64,000 bases of DNA. It comes from Campylobacterales bacterium (GTDB lineage Bacteria; Campylobacterota; Campylobacteria; Campylobacterales; Sulfurimonadaceae). The notes beneath the pieces are model-generated. The model did not search any database, was not told the origin of the DNA, and saw only the letters and a program-made list of their open reading frames with translations. Each line of letters begins with the position of its first letter. Position 1 is the first letter of the stretch. The stretch is from assembly GCA_026390075.1 (NCBI GenBank), contig JAPLGP010000031.1:51310-115309 (forward strand), given 5' to 3'. The position numbers and the translations under genes were made by a program. Of the stretch, positions 1-9,890 are shown piece by piece.

Positions 1-319
1 AGTAAAAAGAGATATTTTTATCAAGTTTATAAGTTTTTTCAAGCCAAGCTCTCAAGCCCTCAGAGTCAAAAATATCTTCCAAACTCCACATGCGGGAGAG
101 ATGATGTGCTTTTGTAAAACCATCACGAATGACATCGCCAACTCTTTGCGTAGGAGAGTTTATTAGAATTTTATCTGGATTTTTTTCTTCAAACTCGACC
201 GCTTCATGATAAAGTTTATCATACACTTCATCCGTCGTAATCGGGTCATCAAGAACATAGTAATGATTGGAATAAATGTTTAGTTTTTCTACGGCTTTTT
301 TGTACTCTTCATAATTCAT
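1..319 (-). CDS. ligA: NAD-dependent DNA ligase LigA, N-terminal part (runs off the window)
   Basis: Reverse-strand translation from ATG at 319: MNYEEYKKAVEKLNIYSNHYYVLDDPITTDEVYDKLY..., typical LigA adenylation-domain start; not in ORF track because it is truncated. Confidence 0.9.
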   Translation of the reverse strand, partial: MNYEEYKKAVEKLNIYSNHYYVLDDPITTDEVYDKLYHEAVEFEEKNPDKILINSPTQRVGDVIRDGFTKAHHLSRMWSLEDIFDSEGLRAWLEKTYKLDKNISFY

Positions 320-326
320 AAATATT

Positions 327-336
327 TCCACATGCC
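327..336 (-). repeat. GGCATGTGGA motif (intergenic)
   Basis: exact TCCACATGCC. Confidence 0.95.
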
Positions 337-390
337 AAAATTGAGGCATGATTTTATCTTAAACATACTAAAGAAAAAGTTTAATCTCTT

Positions 391-400
391 GGCATGTGGA
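391..400 (+). repeat. GGCATGTGGA motif (intergenic)
   Basis: exact GGCATGTGGA. Confidence 0.95.
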
Positions 401-401
401 T

Positions 402-743
402 TTAATTGAGTGTTTGAAATTCATGCTCTAAAATACTTTTATACTCTTCATAAATCGACTCAGGTGTTTTGTGATTTTTGTACATATGTAAAATTGCACG
501 GATAAAATCAAGCGGATATTCCACTTTATGACCTGCATCTTTCTTTATAATTTCGCCAAGAACTTCATACATTTTTTCATATATTTCTGGATTCTCGACC
601 TTTAACTTATCTAAATGATCTTGAGCGAGAATCAACTTCGCGTCGTTAAACTCACCCCGTGCATTAATAGTTTTTCGAACTTCTACATACTCTCTAAGAC
701 ATTTGCGGTGAACAACATAATCAGTAAATAATTCTATAAGCAT
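402..743 (-). CDS. conserved hypothetical protein (113 aa)
   Basis: Intact ORF between ligA and MATE gene, codon usage consistent; family not recognised. Confidence 0.7.
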   Translation of the reverse strand: MLIELFTDYVVHRKCLREYVEVRKTINARGEFNDAKLILAQDHLDKLKVENPEIYEKMYEVLGEIIKKDAGHKVEYPLDFIRAILHMYKNHKTPESIYEEYKSILEHEFQTLN

Positions 744-863
744 AACAACCCCTTGTAACCAATTTATTTGTTAGCATTATAAAACCAAAACGAAGCAATA
801 GTATAGCAATAGCTTATAAATTCATAATTTTTACAATCGAGTTTTTGAATCAAGCATTTTAAA

Positions 864-2099
864 CTAAATCTTAATATCGAGCCAACTCTTTTTTTGATAA
901 ATATACCAGAAAACAAGACCTTTGATAAGCGTTTCAATGTTCATAATAATAAAAATCGCAATAATTCCAAAGCCCATTTTATAGGCGATAAAGGAAGGTA
1001 TAACTCTAAATATCCAAAGCGATGCGACATTGACATAAAGTGTAATTTTTGTCGCTCCCGCACCACGAAGAGCCGCCGAATAGACAAAAACCAATGCCAA
1101 AGGAATTTGAGCCAAACCTACTAAAATAAGATAGGTCGAAGCCACTTGTATGGTCGCTCTGTCTTGTGTAAAAAAGCTTACCAAAAACTCAGGAAAAAGA
1201 ATCAAACAAGCACCGACAAAACCCATAAAAACATACGCAACTCTGCCACTTATAATGCCCATAGCAAAGGCTCTCTCTTTGTCGTTTGCACCTAAACTCT
1301 GACCCACCAGAGCCATTGCCGCTATCGCAAAACCAAATCCTGGCATAAAAGCCATTCCCTCGATGCGAAGCCCGACTTGATACCCAGCCAACTCCGCAGT
1401 TCCATAATAAGCGATGATGGCTACAAAAAGTAAAAAAGAGAGACTCGAAATCCCTCTTTCTAGCGCCGCACTCCATCCCACATACCAAGCTTTTAACAAA
1501 TCTTTTATTCGAATGACTGGAATAAAACCCAGCTTGGCATGTGGATTTTTTATAAGAAAAGAGTAAGAGACAACACTAAACAGATACGCTATCAAAGTTG
1601 CATACGCCGCACCCTCGATGCCATGCGCCCCGAAACCGAAATGTCCAAAAATAAAAACATAGTTTAAAAAAGCGTTGAGGGCTGCTGCAAAAAGTTTGAT
1701 GTAGAGTGAACTTTTTGTATCTCCCGCGGCGGAGAGTGCGTTGTACATGAGCGTATCTAAAAATATAAGAGGCATTCCACATGCCAAGATACTAAAAAAA
1801 AGTCCGCCTTGATGCACAACTTCAGGCTCTGCACCCATTATTTCATAGATAAATTCACTTCCAAAATATCCGCCAACAGCTACAAAAACGGATAAAAAAA
1901 GAGCAAAAATTCCAAGCGAATAGAGCAAAGCCGAAGCTCTTTTTTTGCGACCCTGCCCGATAAAACGAGAGATAAGTGCATTTCCGCCAACCACATAAAG
2001 TGTCATCAAAACATTCACAACCATCATAAACTGCATACTCATACCAACGGCGGCAAGGGCGTAAACGCTCACATAACCGACCATTATCATGTCTATCAT
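864..2099 (-). CDS. MATE family efflux transporter
   Basis: Polytopic protein with MATE-type repeats (MVGYVSVYALAAVGMSMQ, GNALISRFIGQG); homologous coding continues upstream of the listed ATG. Confidence 0.85.
   Translation of the reverse strand: MIDMIMVGYVSVYALAAVGMSMQFMMVVNVLMTLYVVGGNALISRFIGQGRKKRASALLYSLGIFALFLSVFVAVGGYFGSEFIYEIMGAEPEVVHQGGLFFSILACGMPLIFLDTLMYNALSAAGDTKSSLYIKLFAAALNAFLNYVFIFGHFGFGAHGIEGAAYATLIAYLFSVVSYSFLIKNPHAKLGFIPVIRIKDLLKAWYVGWSAALERGISSLSFLLFVAIIAYYGTAELAGYQVGLRIEGMAFMPGFGFAIAAMALVGQSLGANDKERAFAMGIISGRVAYVFMGFVGACLILFPEFLVSFFTQDRATIQVASTYLILVGLAQIPLALVFVYSAALRGAGATKITLYVNVASLWIFRVIPSFIAYKMGFGIIAIFIIMNIETLIKGLVFWYIYQKKSWLDIKI
1536..1545 (+). repeat. GGCATGTGGA motif (in MATE gene)
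   Basis: exact. Confidence 0.95.
1776..1785 (-). repeat. GGCATGTGGA motif (in MATE gene)
   Basis: exact. Confidence 0.95.
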
Positions 2100-2182
2100 G
2101 ATTTGGAGTATATCGACGAGGTGTTTGAGTGCGGCGGGGATTGCGAGAGAAAATACTTTTTTAGTATCCGCAGAGATTAGTC

Positions 2183-2458
2183 TTAAAAAAATTGTGCTAC
2201 CTCTTGCATCGTTGTTATCAGTTCCTCTTTTGTCTCAAACTCAAGAACTGTTCTATTTTTTACATCTTCACTTGGCTGCGTAAAATCAAAAACCAAAATA
2301 TAAGAAACAAGTTTCACCTTATCGCCATAAATCTCCGTCCATTCCAAGCTCATTTCTGCAACTTCCCCGTGCATATCTACAATCACAGCGGGATAAAGTC
2401 TAGTAATTTTTGAGAGCTCTAAATCGCCCTCTTTTGAATTATAAATCATATTTTTCAT
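2183..2458 (-). CDS. conserved hypothetical protein
   Basis: Intact 91-aa ORF on the operon strand; no recognised domain. Confidence 0.6.
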   Translation of the reverse strand: MKNMIYNSKEGDLELSKITRLYPAVIVDMHGEVAEMSLEWTEIYGDKVKLVSYILVFDFTQPSEDVKNRTVLEFETKEELITTMQEVAQFF

Positions 2459-2546
2459 TAGTAAACTTTTTGTAAATTATTTTTTCGTATGGTATCTAAA
2501 TGATAATTAGCTTTACAATAACCACTCAAAAAAGTTTTTATTTCCA

Positions 2547-2789
2547 CTACTCTTTGTTTAATGTTTTACTCATGTCGCCTCTTTGCATCTTTATAAACGC
2601 CAAAAAGCCAAACAAAACTCCAATAATTATGGAAATAATACCCCAGATATCATCCCTTTGATACGCCATAATCACCCAACACGAATCTGCAAAAAGATAA
2701 ACAATTACAGCTTCATAAATCTTGCCTTTATAGGTCAGATACGCACCGATATTTAAAAGTATTCCACCAATAAAAGCAAAAGACATCAT
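2547..2789 (-). CDS. small membrane protein
   Basis: 80 aa, hydrophobic segments, overlaps upstream MFS gene by 4 bp. Confidence 0.6.
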   Translation of the reverse strand: MMSFAFIGGILLNIGAYLTYKGKIYEAVIVYLFADSCWVIMAYQRDDIWGIISIIIGVLFGFLAFIKMQRGDMSKTLNKE

Positions 2790-3991
2790 GTTATATCTTT
2801 AATATTTTGAGTTTTAAGTATCCAAGCAAAATAGAGCGCACCGATAAAAAATCCAAGCCCAATAAGCACAGTAATAAACTCTAAAGAAAAACCATTTGTT
2901 GCAAAAACACCTATCATCAAGGATGTCACTGCAGCAGAACTTAAAAAGAGCATGTCGTTATACGCCACAATGCGTCCATAATATTTTTTTTCAATATTTT
3001 TTTGCAAAAGTGTATAAGTGTAAGACCAAAGTGTTGTTGTAAAAAGTCCAACAATTACACTTGCAAAAAGTGAAAGATAAAAGTCGTGCATCATAAAAGC
3101 CCAAAACCAAACTGCAACTGCTTGAAATATAAAAATAAAAACTATGCGTTTGTTATTTATCCAAGACCCCAGCAGTATCGGTCCTATCACAAGACCAAGC
3201 GCTCTTGAAGCGTGTAAAAGTCCAAGGGCTAAAGAAGTTGCAATGATAGAAGCATAGTATTTGTCAACCATTAAAGCTACAAGCGCATCAAATGCAGTAA
3301 GCCCTACAAAAGCGTGAACAAACATAAGATGTATGGCATGTGGAAATCTTTTTAAGTACCTGAAAGTATCTCGCATCATCTCTAGTAAATTTTCTTTGCT
3401 TTTTATAAATTCTACTTTTATATCCAATTTATAAAGCAGAGAAAAACCAAAAATAAACATAAAAGCGTCTAAAACAAAAGCAACTTTTACGCCGAGCATA
3501 TAAACCACAAAACCACTCAGAGCCATTCCTAAAGTATAAGAAAACGACCAGATGATAGAGTGAATTTCATTTGCTTTTTGTAGTTTATCTCCATGAAGTA
3601 TTTTTGGTAAAAGTGACATTTCAGCTGTAAAGTAAAAACTCGCAGCCGCCATTTTTATAAATATAAGCGTATATAACAACCATAAATCATTTATAGTAGT
3701 AACAAAAACTAAAAAGAGTGTTGCTACAATTTCTATGGCGATAAGAGATAACATCAATTTCTTTGGCTTCACACTATCTATGATAGAACCTGAGAGTGGT
3801 GCTTGAATAACTCCTGCTAAAAAATGAAGCATAGCTGTAAATGCAATAACTTCAGGAGCTACTTTCATATCAAGCAAAAGTGTATAGATAGCAACATTGC
3901 TAAACCACGCGCCAAAGTAAGTAATAAGCTGAATAAGAGAGAGTTTTCTTAAGATATTTTCTGATTTTAGTAATTTAATATATTCATTCAT
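2786..3991 (-). CDS. MFS transporter
   Basis: 401 aa, about 12 hydrophobic segments, MFS-like architecture. Confidence 0.8.
   Translation of the reverse strand: MNEYIKLLKSENILRKLSLIQLITYFGAWFSNVAIYTLLLDMKVAPEVIAFTAMLHFLAGVIQAPLSGSIIDSVKPKKLMLSLIAIEIVATLFLVFVTTINDLWLLYTLIFIKMAAASFYFTAEMSLLPKILHGDKLQKANEIHSIIWSFSYTLGMALSGFVVYMLGVKVAFVLDAFMFIFGFSLLYKLDIKVEFIKSKENLLEMMRDTFRYLKRFPHAIHLMFVHAFVGLTAFDALVALMVDKYYASIIATSLALGLLHASRALGLVIGPILLGSWINNKRIVFIFIFQAVAVWFWAFMMHDFYLSLFASVIVGLFTTTLWSYTYTLLQKNIEKKYYGRIVAYNDMLFLSSAAVTSLMIGVFATNGFSLEFITVLIGLGFFIGALYFAWILKTQNIKDIT
3335..3344 (+). repeat. GGCATGTGGA motif (in MFS gene)
   Basis: exact. Confidence 0.95.
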
Positions 3992-4067
3992 GCGTGCAAG
4001 ATTATCATAAATTAATAGTAGTTAAGACACATAAAATAAAAAACGGTAAAAATAGTATCTATTTATT

Positions 4068-4093
4068 TAAGTTATTTTTTTATTCGTCGATAT
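4068..4093 (+). promoter_or_regulatory. putative sigma-28 (FliA) promoter of flaG
   Basis: TAAGTTAT (4068-4075), 10-bp spacer, GTCGATAT (4086-4093); resembles TAAA...GCCGATAA; 38 bp before the flaG start. Confidence 0.5.
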
Positions 4094-4131
4094 CTAGTCT
4101 ATAAAAATTCTTTAAATATGAGGGGTAGGTC

Positions 4132-4527
4132 ATGGATGGCATAGCAAATGTTGCAAGACAGCAACAATCTCAAATGGGTTCTACAGAGGTTCAAGGAAGA
4201 GCGACTCAGCAAACGGCAAAGGCAGCACAACAGGTTGAACAACCTAAGGTTGATCTTGTAAAAGAGATGCAACAAAGTACAACGAAAACAAGTGAAAAAA
4301 TAAATTCAAAAGAGCAAGTAGAAGATTTAGTAAAAAAACTCAATCATGCTATGGCTCCTATCAACACAGACTTAAAGTTCGGTGTAGATCAACAGAATAT
4401 ATTTTATGTTTCAGTAATTGATACAAAAACAGACAAAATGATTAGAAGGTTTCCAGCAGAACAAGCAGCTGATTTTCTTCCTAAAATGCAAGAAGTAACT
4501 GGAATTTTATTTGATTCAAAAGGGTAA
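4132..4527 (+). CDS. flaG: FlaG family flagellar protein
   Basis: C-terminal FlaG signature LKFGVDQQNIFYVSVIDTKTDKMIRRFPAEQAADFLPKM. Confidence 0.85.
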   Translation: MDGIANVARQQQSQMGSTEVQGRATQQTAKAAQQVEQPKVDLVKEMQQSTTKTSEKINSKEQVEDLVKKLNHAMAPINTDLKFGVDQQNIFYVSVIDTKTDKMIRRFPAEQAADFLPKMQEVTGILFDSKG

Positions 4528-4560
4528 TCAATGCCCTTTTGATACAAATATTTTTTTTCT
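4516..4560 (+). terminator. terminator-like hairpin at the end of flaG
   Basis: TCAAAAGGG / CCCTTTTGA 9-bp perfect stem (4516-4524 / 4534-4542) overlapping the stop codon, then T-rich tract. Confidence 0.6.
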
Positions 4561-4697
4561 CAATTAAAGTATTGCTTGTCGTCCTTCGTCCACGACATTG
4601 TCTCTGTGTCATCATCAAATAAATTCCTTTCTAACTCTTATTTAATCTCTTTTATAGTAGAATCGCGCCAATTATTTTGCTTACAAGGGTTTTTTAC

Positions 4698-5918
4698 ATG
4701 AAAAGAAATGTTAAAAAAGTAGTTTTAGCGTATTCTGGCGGTTTAGATACAAGTGTTATTTTAAAATGGCTTCAAGATGAATACAAATGTGAAGTTGTAA
4801 CTTTTACAGCTGACATCGGACAAGGCGAAGAGGTTGAACCTGCTCGCGTTAAAGCACTTGCACTCGGAATTAAACCTGAAAATATTTTTATTGATGATTT
4901 AAAAGAAGAATTTGTAAAAGATTATGTATTTCCTATGTTTAGAGCAAATGCAATTTATGAGGGCGAATACCTTTTAGGCACTTCTATTGCAAGACCACTT
5001 ATCGCAAAAAGACAAGTTGAAATCGCTCACATTACAGGTGCGGATGGCGTAAGCCACGGTGCAACTGGAAAAGGAAATGATCAAGTACGATTTGAAATGG
5101 GCTATTTAGGCAAAGATTCAACTCTCACTATCATTGCTCCATGGAGAGAGTGGGACTTAAACTCAAGAGAAAAACTTTTGGCTTATGCAGCTGAGCATGG
5201 CATCCAAATCGATACAAAAGGCAAAAAATCTCCTTACTCTATGGATGCAAATCTTCTTCATATCTCTTATGAGGGTGGAATTTTAGAAGACCCAAATGCA
5301 GAACCAGAAGATGGCATGTGGCTTTGGACAACAAAACCTGAAAATGCTCCAGATATTGCTGAATACATTGCAATCGGCTATAAAAATGGCGACCCTATTT
5401 CACTGAATGGCGAAGAGTTAAGTCCTGCAACTATGTTGGCAACTTTAAACAAAATTGCTGGAAAACATGGAATCGGTCGTGCGGACATCGTTGAAAATAG
5501 ATTTGTTGGTATGAAAAGCCGTGGATGTTATGAAACACCAGGTGGAACTGTTATGTTAAAAGCGCACCGTGCGATAGAATCTCTCACGCTTGACCGTGAA
5601 GAAGCGCATTTAAAAGATGAGATGATGCCTCGTTATGCAAAACTTATTTACAATGGTTTTTGGTTTGCTCCAGAGCGTGAAATGCTTCAAGCTGCAATCG
5701 ACAAAACACAGATCAATGTATCTGGTACAGTAAAACTAAAACTTTACAAAGGAAATGTTACAGTAGTTGGTCGTGAATCAGAAAATTCACTTTTCAATCC
5801 TGAGTATTGTACTTTTGAAGAAGATTCGGTTTATGATCAAAAAGATGCTGCGGGATTTATTAAACTCAATGCTTTACGCTTTATAATTGCGGGAAAAGCT
5901 CGTAAAAATAAAAAATAG
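4698..5918 (+). CDS. argG: argininosuccinate synthase
   Basis: [29 protein letters not shown]...; start moved to the second Met (4698) of ORF 4677-5918. Confidence 0.97.
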   Translation: MKRNVKKVVLAYSGGLDTSVILKWLQDEYKCEVVTFTADIGQGEEVEPARVKALALGIKPENIFIDDLKEEFVKDYVFPMFRANAIYEGEYLLGTSIARPLIAKRQVEIAHITGADGVSHGATGKGNDQVRFEMGYLGKDSTLTIIAPWREWDLNSREKLLAYAAEHGIQIDTKGKKSPYSMDANLLHISYEGGILEDPNAEPEDGMWLWTTKPENAPDIAEYIAIGYKNGDPISLNGEELSPATMLATLNKIAGKHGIGRADIVENRFVGMKSRGCYETPGGTVMLKAHRAIESLTLDREEAHLKDEMMPRYAKLIYNGFWFAPEREMLQAAIDKTQINVSGTVKLKLYKGNVTVVGRESENSLFNPEYCTFEEDSVYDQKDAAGFIKLNALRFIIAGKARKNKK

Positions 5919-5929
5919 AAGGAACTAAA

Positions 5930-6667
5930 ATGAGCATAATTAAAATAGATATGAATTCACCCGAGTTTCAAGCTGAACTAGAAAAAACCATTAAATTTAC
6001 GGATAAAGTAGTCAAACAATTTAACTGGGAATACAATCCTCAAGAAGAAATTAATGAGGGTGTACAACTAGGTCTTGCTCGTAACAAGATGATGTACAAC
6101 AAAAGATTTTGTCCTTGTTATATGGTTGAAGAAGTAAATGGAGTTTATAAAAGTTCGGATGATAGAATGTGTCCGTGTACTCCAGCTATAGAAAAAGAGA
6201 TACCAGAAGAAGGTGTTTGTCACTGTCAAATTTTTTGTACTCCTGAATTTGCTGCGGCAAAGCGACAAGAAAATCAGATAGAAGAAGTTGTGCATCAACA
6301 CTCTCGTGGTCTTACAAAAGAGGAGTGTGCAGCTTTAGTTAATAACCATGAACTCGATTCTGATGAACTTACTGCACTTCTTGAAGCAAGAGAACTTGGA
6401 ATGGTTCAGTTCAAACTTGTAGATGTTCGAGAGCATATGGAGTGGAAAATGGGGCATATTGAAGGTGCTGACAAACTTGTTCCAACAAGTAGTTTCTTTC
6501 AAACACTCGATGATGCGAAACTAGATAAAAATGAAAATATTATAGTTTACTGTCATGTTGGCAGTCGTAGTGCACATTGTGCGAGAATACTCACAGACAT
6601 GGGCTATACAAAAATAGGAAATTTATCACACGGTATTGTTTCTTATAGCGGAAAAATTAAAAGATAA
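5930..6667 (+). CDS. ferredoxin-thioredoxin reductase catalytic-domain / rhodanese-domain fusion protein
   Basis: FTR-like Cys motifs (RFCPCYMV, CPCTPA, CHCQIFC) followed by rhodanese domain with IIVYCHVGSRSAHCA. Confidence 0.85.
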   Translation: MSIIKIDMNSPEFQAELEKTIKFTDKVVKQFNWEYNPQEEINEGVQLGLARNKMMYNKRFCPCYMVEEVNGVYKSSDDRMCPCTPAIEKEIPEEGVCHCQIFCTPEFAAAKRQENQIEEVVHQHSRGLTKEECAALVNNHELDSDELTALLEARELGMVQFKLVDVREHMEWKMGHIEGADKLVPTSSFFQTLDDAKLDKNENIIVYCHVGSRSAHCARILTDMGYTKIGNLSHGIVSYSGKIKR

Positions 6668-6683
6668 AAATCAAGGGTTTGGC

Positions 6684-7130
6684 ATGAAAGTATTATTAAT
6701 AAAAGATGTAAAAAGTTTAGGCAAAGCAGGCGAAGTAAAAGAAGTAAAAGATGGCTATGGGAAAAATTTTCTTATTGGAAAAGGTTTCGCGAAACATGCA
6801 ACTGCTGAGATTTTAGCGCAACATAAAGAAGAAGCTCTTCAAAATGCACAAGCTTTAGAAGAAGAGATAGCACTACTAAAAGTTTTGGCAACAAAGCTTG
6901 ATAAAGCAGAAATAATCATAACTAAAAAGCTTGGTCAAAATGGTCATTTATTTGGTTCTATCACAAAAGATGAAGTTGCACATGCCCTTCTTGAACAACA
7001 CAAAATTGATATCGACAAAAAACATATCACAGATAAATTAGCTATAAAAACTGTAGGGGAACATGATTTAGACCTTAAACTCGGTCATGGAATTCATGCA
7101 ACTCTGCATGTGGATGTTCAAGGCGAATAA
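6684..7130 (+). CDS. rplI: 50S ribosomal protein bL9
   Basis: [36 protein letters not shown]; start set at 6684 within ORF 6636-7130. Confidence 0.95.
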   Translation: MKVLLIKDVKSLGKAGEVKEVKDGYGKNFLIGKGFAKHATAEILAQHKEEALQNAQALEEEIALLKVLATKLDKAEIIITKKLGQNGHLFGSITKDEVAHALLEQHKIDIDKKHITDKLAIKTVGEHDLDLKLGHGIHATLHVDVQGE

Positions 7131-7678
7131 TGTTTGATGCAACTACAATACTAGCCTATAAAGGCAAGAACAAAGCTGTCATAGGTGGGGATGGACAAGT
7201 TACTTTTGGAAATAGTGTTTTAAAAGGTAATGCAACAAAAATTCGTACCCTCCATAAAGGCAAAGTTCTTGCAGGATTTGCTGGTAGCACTGCGGATGCT
7301 TTTAATCTTTTTGATATGTTTGAAGAGTTTTTAGAAGATAAAAAAGGGGATATTTTAAAATCCGTTGTTGAATTTTCTAAAGCGTGGAGAAAAGATAAAG
7401 TTCTTCGCAGACTTGAAGCAATGATGATTGTTTTAAATAACGAACATATTTTTATCTTGACTGGAAACGGGGATGTAGTTGAACCTGAAGATGGGGAGAT
7501 TGCATCTATCGGCAGTGGCGGAAACTTTGCCATTTCAGCAGCAAGAGCGTTAAAAAAACATGTTAAAGATATGGATGAAGAGGAACTTGTAAAAGAGAGT
7601 CTTCATATTGCGGCTGACTTATGTATTTACACAAATCACAATATTAAAACTCTTACATTAGAGGAAGAAAAAGAATGA
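7130..7678 (+). CDS. hslV: ATP-dependent protease subunit HslV
   Basis: [24 protein letters not shown]; adjacent hslU. Confidence 0.95.
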   Translation: MFDATTILAYKGKNKAVIGGDGQVTFGNSVLKGNATKIRTLHKGKVLAGFAGSTADAFNLFDMFEEFLEDKKGDILKSVVEFSKAWRKDKVLRRLEAMMIVLNNEHIFILTGNGDVVEPEDGEIASIGSGGNFAISAARALKKHVKDMDEEELVKESLHIAADLCIYTNHNIKTLTLEEEKE

Positions 7679-9003
7679 ACTTAACTCCAAAAGAGATAGT
7701 TGAGTATTTAGATAAATATGTAATTTCACAAAAAGATGCTAAAAAAACAATCGCCCTTGCGCTGAGAACAAGATACAGAAGAATGCAGCTGGATCAAGAA
7801 TTTCAAGATGAAATAATGCCTAAAAACATTCTTATGATTGGTTCAACTGGTGTAGGTAAAACAGAAATTTCAAGACGACTAGCAAATATGATGAAAGTAC
7901 CTTTTATCAAAGTTGAAGCCAGTAAATATACTGAAGTTGGCTTTGTAGGACGGGATGTTGAATCTATGATACGGGATTTGGTTTTAAATGCTATAAACCT
8001 TGTAAAATCTGAGCAAGAAGAAGTAAATAAAGATAAAATCGAAAACTATGTTCTCAATAAAATAGTAGAAAAACTTCTTCCTCCTCTACCCGACCAAGCA
8101 AGTCAAGAAAAAAAAGATGACTATCAAAGAGTTCTAAAAATTATGGAAGAACGAGTTATAAATGATGAAATGGACGATAAAATCATCTCTATAGCATTTG
8201 ATAAAGTAAACATTGAGTTTAATGACACAAACCTTCCTCCAGAGATGGCAAAAGTTCAAGAATCTTTTTCTAAAATCTTTGCAACTATAAATAAAGAAGA
8301 TAATAAACAAGAGATGAGTGTAAAAGATGCGAAATCACATTTAAAAAATGAAGCAACTTCAAAACTTCTCAATATGACTAATATTTATTCCGAAGCTCTT
8401 AAGCGCGCTGAAGATGGTGGAATTATATTTTTAGATGAAATTGACAAAATCGCTATAAGTTCAAAATCACAAGGACGCAATGATCCAAGCAAAGAGGGAG
8501 TTCAAAGAGATTTACTTCCTATTGTCGAGGGTAGCAGTGTAACAACAAAATATGGTGTAATCAATACAGACCATATACTTTTCATTGCAGCGGGTGCATT
8601 TCATCTTACAAAACCTAGTGATTTGATACCTGAACTTCAGGGAAGATTTCCTCTTCGTGTTGAGCTTGAATCACTCACTGAAGAAACTCTCTATAAAATA
8701 TTAACACAAACAAAAAATTCTTTGCTCACGCAATATAAAGCGCTATTAAGCGTCGAAGGTGTCAATCTTATTTTTGAAGATGAAGCGATTAGAGCTATTG
8801 CAAAACTTGCTCATCGTACAAATGAAATAACAGAAGATATTGGTGCGAGAAGATTACATACTGTTTTAGAAAAAGTTTTGGAAGAGATAAGCTTTCATGC
8901 GGATGAGTACAAAGACAAAGACTTTGTTATTGATGCAAAGTTAGTACATGAAAAACTTGATGTCATTGTAGAAGACAATGATTTATCAAGATATATTTTA
9001 TAA
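7675..9003 (+). CDS. hslU: ATP-dependent protease ATPase subunit HslU
   Basis: [24 protein letters not shown], Walker [19 protein letters not shown]. Confidence 0.97.
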   Translation: MNLTPKEIVEYLDKYVISQKDAKKTIALALRTRYRRMQLDQEFQDEIMPKNILMIGSTGVGKTEISRRLANMMKVPFIKVEASKYTEVGFVGRDVESMIRDLVLNAINLVKSEQEEVNKDKIENYVLNKIVEKLLPPLPDQASQEKKDDYQRVLKIMEERVINDEMDDKIISIAFDKVNIEFNDTNLPPEMAKVQESFSKIFATINKEDNKQEMSVKDAKSHLKNEATSKLLNMTNIYSEALKRAEDGGIIFLDEIDKIAISSKSQGRNDPSKEGVQRDLLPIVEGSSVTTKYGVINTDHILFIAAGAFHLTKPSDLIPELQGRFPLRVELESLTEETLYKILTQTKNSLLTQYKALLSVEGVNLIFEDEAIRAIAKLAHRTNEITEDIGARRLHTVLEKVLEEISFHADEYKDKDFVIDAKLVHEKLDVIVEDNDLSRYIL

Positions 9004-9011
9004 GGAATAGT

Positions 9012-9890
9012 ATGAGTAAAGCTGGTTTTGTATCGTTAATTGGTCGTCCAAATGCTGGGAAAAGCACACTAATGAACTCTCTTTTAGGAGAGAAGATAGC
9101 TATGGTTAGCCAAAAGGCAAATGCCACAAGAAAGCGTTCTAACGCTATAGTTATGCATGAAGATACTCAAATTATCTTTGTTGATACTCCTGGATTACAT
9201 GAAAGAGAAAAAATACTCAATCAGTTTATGCTTGATGAAGCTCTTAAAGCTATGGGTGATTGTGATTTAATCGTTTATTTAGCACCAGTTACAGATAGCT
9301 TAGAACATTATGAAAAATTTTTAAAACTCAATAATTCCAAAGTAAAACATATTGTAGTGCTTAGTAAAATTGATCAAGTAACGCAAGAAAAACTTTTTAA
9401 AAAAATTAGCTCATACAACCAATTTTCAGATAACTTTGAAGCTCTTATTCCAGTAGCCATCCCTAAAAAAGTAGGGCATGTGGATTTGCTTCATACTATT
9501 GCAAAACATCTTCCTGAGTCACCTTATTTATTTGACCCAGAAGATTTAACGAGTGAACTTGTTCGTGATATTTATGCTGGATTTATACGAGAAGGAATAT
9601 TTGAAAACATAAGTGATGAGATTCCTTATGAATCAGATGTAATTATAGACAAAATTGAAGAAGGTGGGACTTTAGATAAAATTCATGCAACAATAATTAT
9701 TGAAAAAGAGAGTCAAAAGGGGATAATTATAGGTAAAGGTGGCGATTCTATTAGGAGAATTGGGATATACGCAAGAACCAAAATAGAAACATTAAGTGGG
9801 AAAAAAGCTTTTTTAAACCTTCAGGTAACTGTAAAAAAAGGCTGGACTAAAGATAAAACATTCTTAAAAGAGATAGGATACCAAGCATGA
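9012..9890 (+). CDS. era: GTPase Era
   Basis: G1 GRPNAGKST, DTPGLHE, C-terminal KH domain GKGGDSIRRIG. Confidence 0.97.
   Translation: MSKAGFVSLIGRPNAGKSTLMNSLLGEKIAMVSQKANATRKRSNAIVMHEDTQIIFVDTPGLHEREKILNQFMLDEALKAMGDCDLIVYLAPVTDSLEHYEKFLKLNNSKVKHIVVLSKIDQVTQEKLFKKISSYNQFSDNFEALIPVAIPKKVGHVDLLHTIAKHLPESPYLFDPEDLTSELVRDIYAGFIREGIFENISDEIPYESDVIIDKIEEGGTLDKIHATIIIEKESQKGIIIGKGGDSIRRIGIYARTKIETLSGKKAFLNLQVTVKKGWTKDKTFLKEIGYQA
9475..9484 (+). repeat. GGCATGTGGA motif (in era)
   Basis: exact. Confidence 0.95.

Noticed and set aside
894-1782. Antisense and overlapping ORFs inside the MATE gene
   Set aside because: Shadow ORFs of a recognisable transporter gene.
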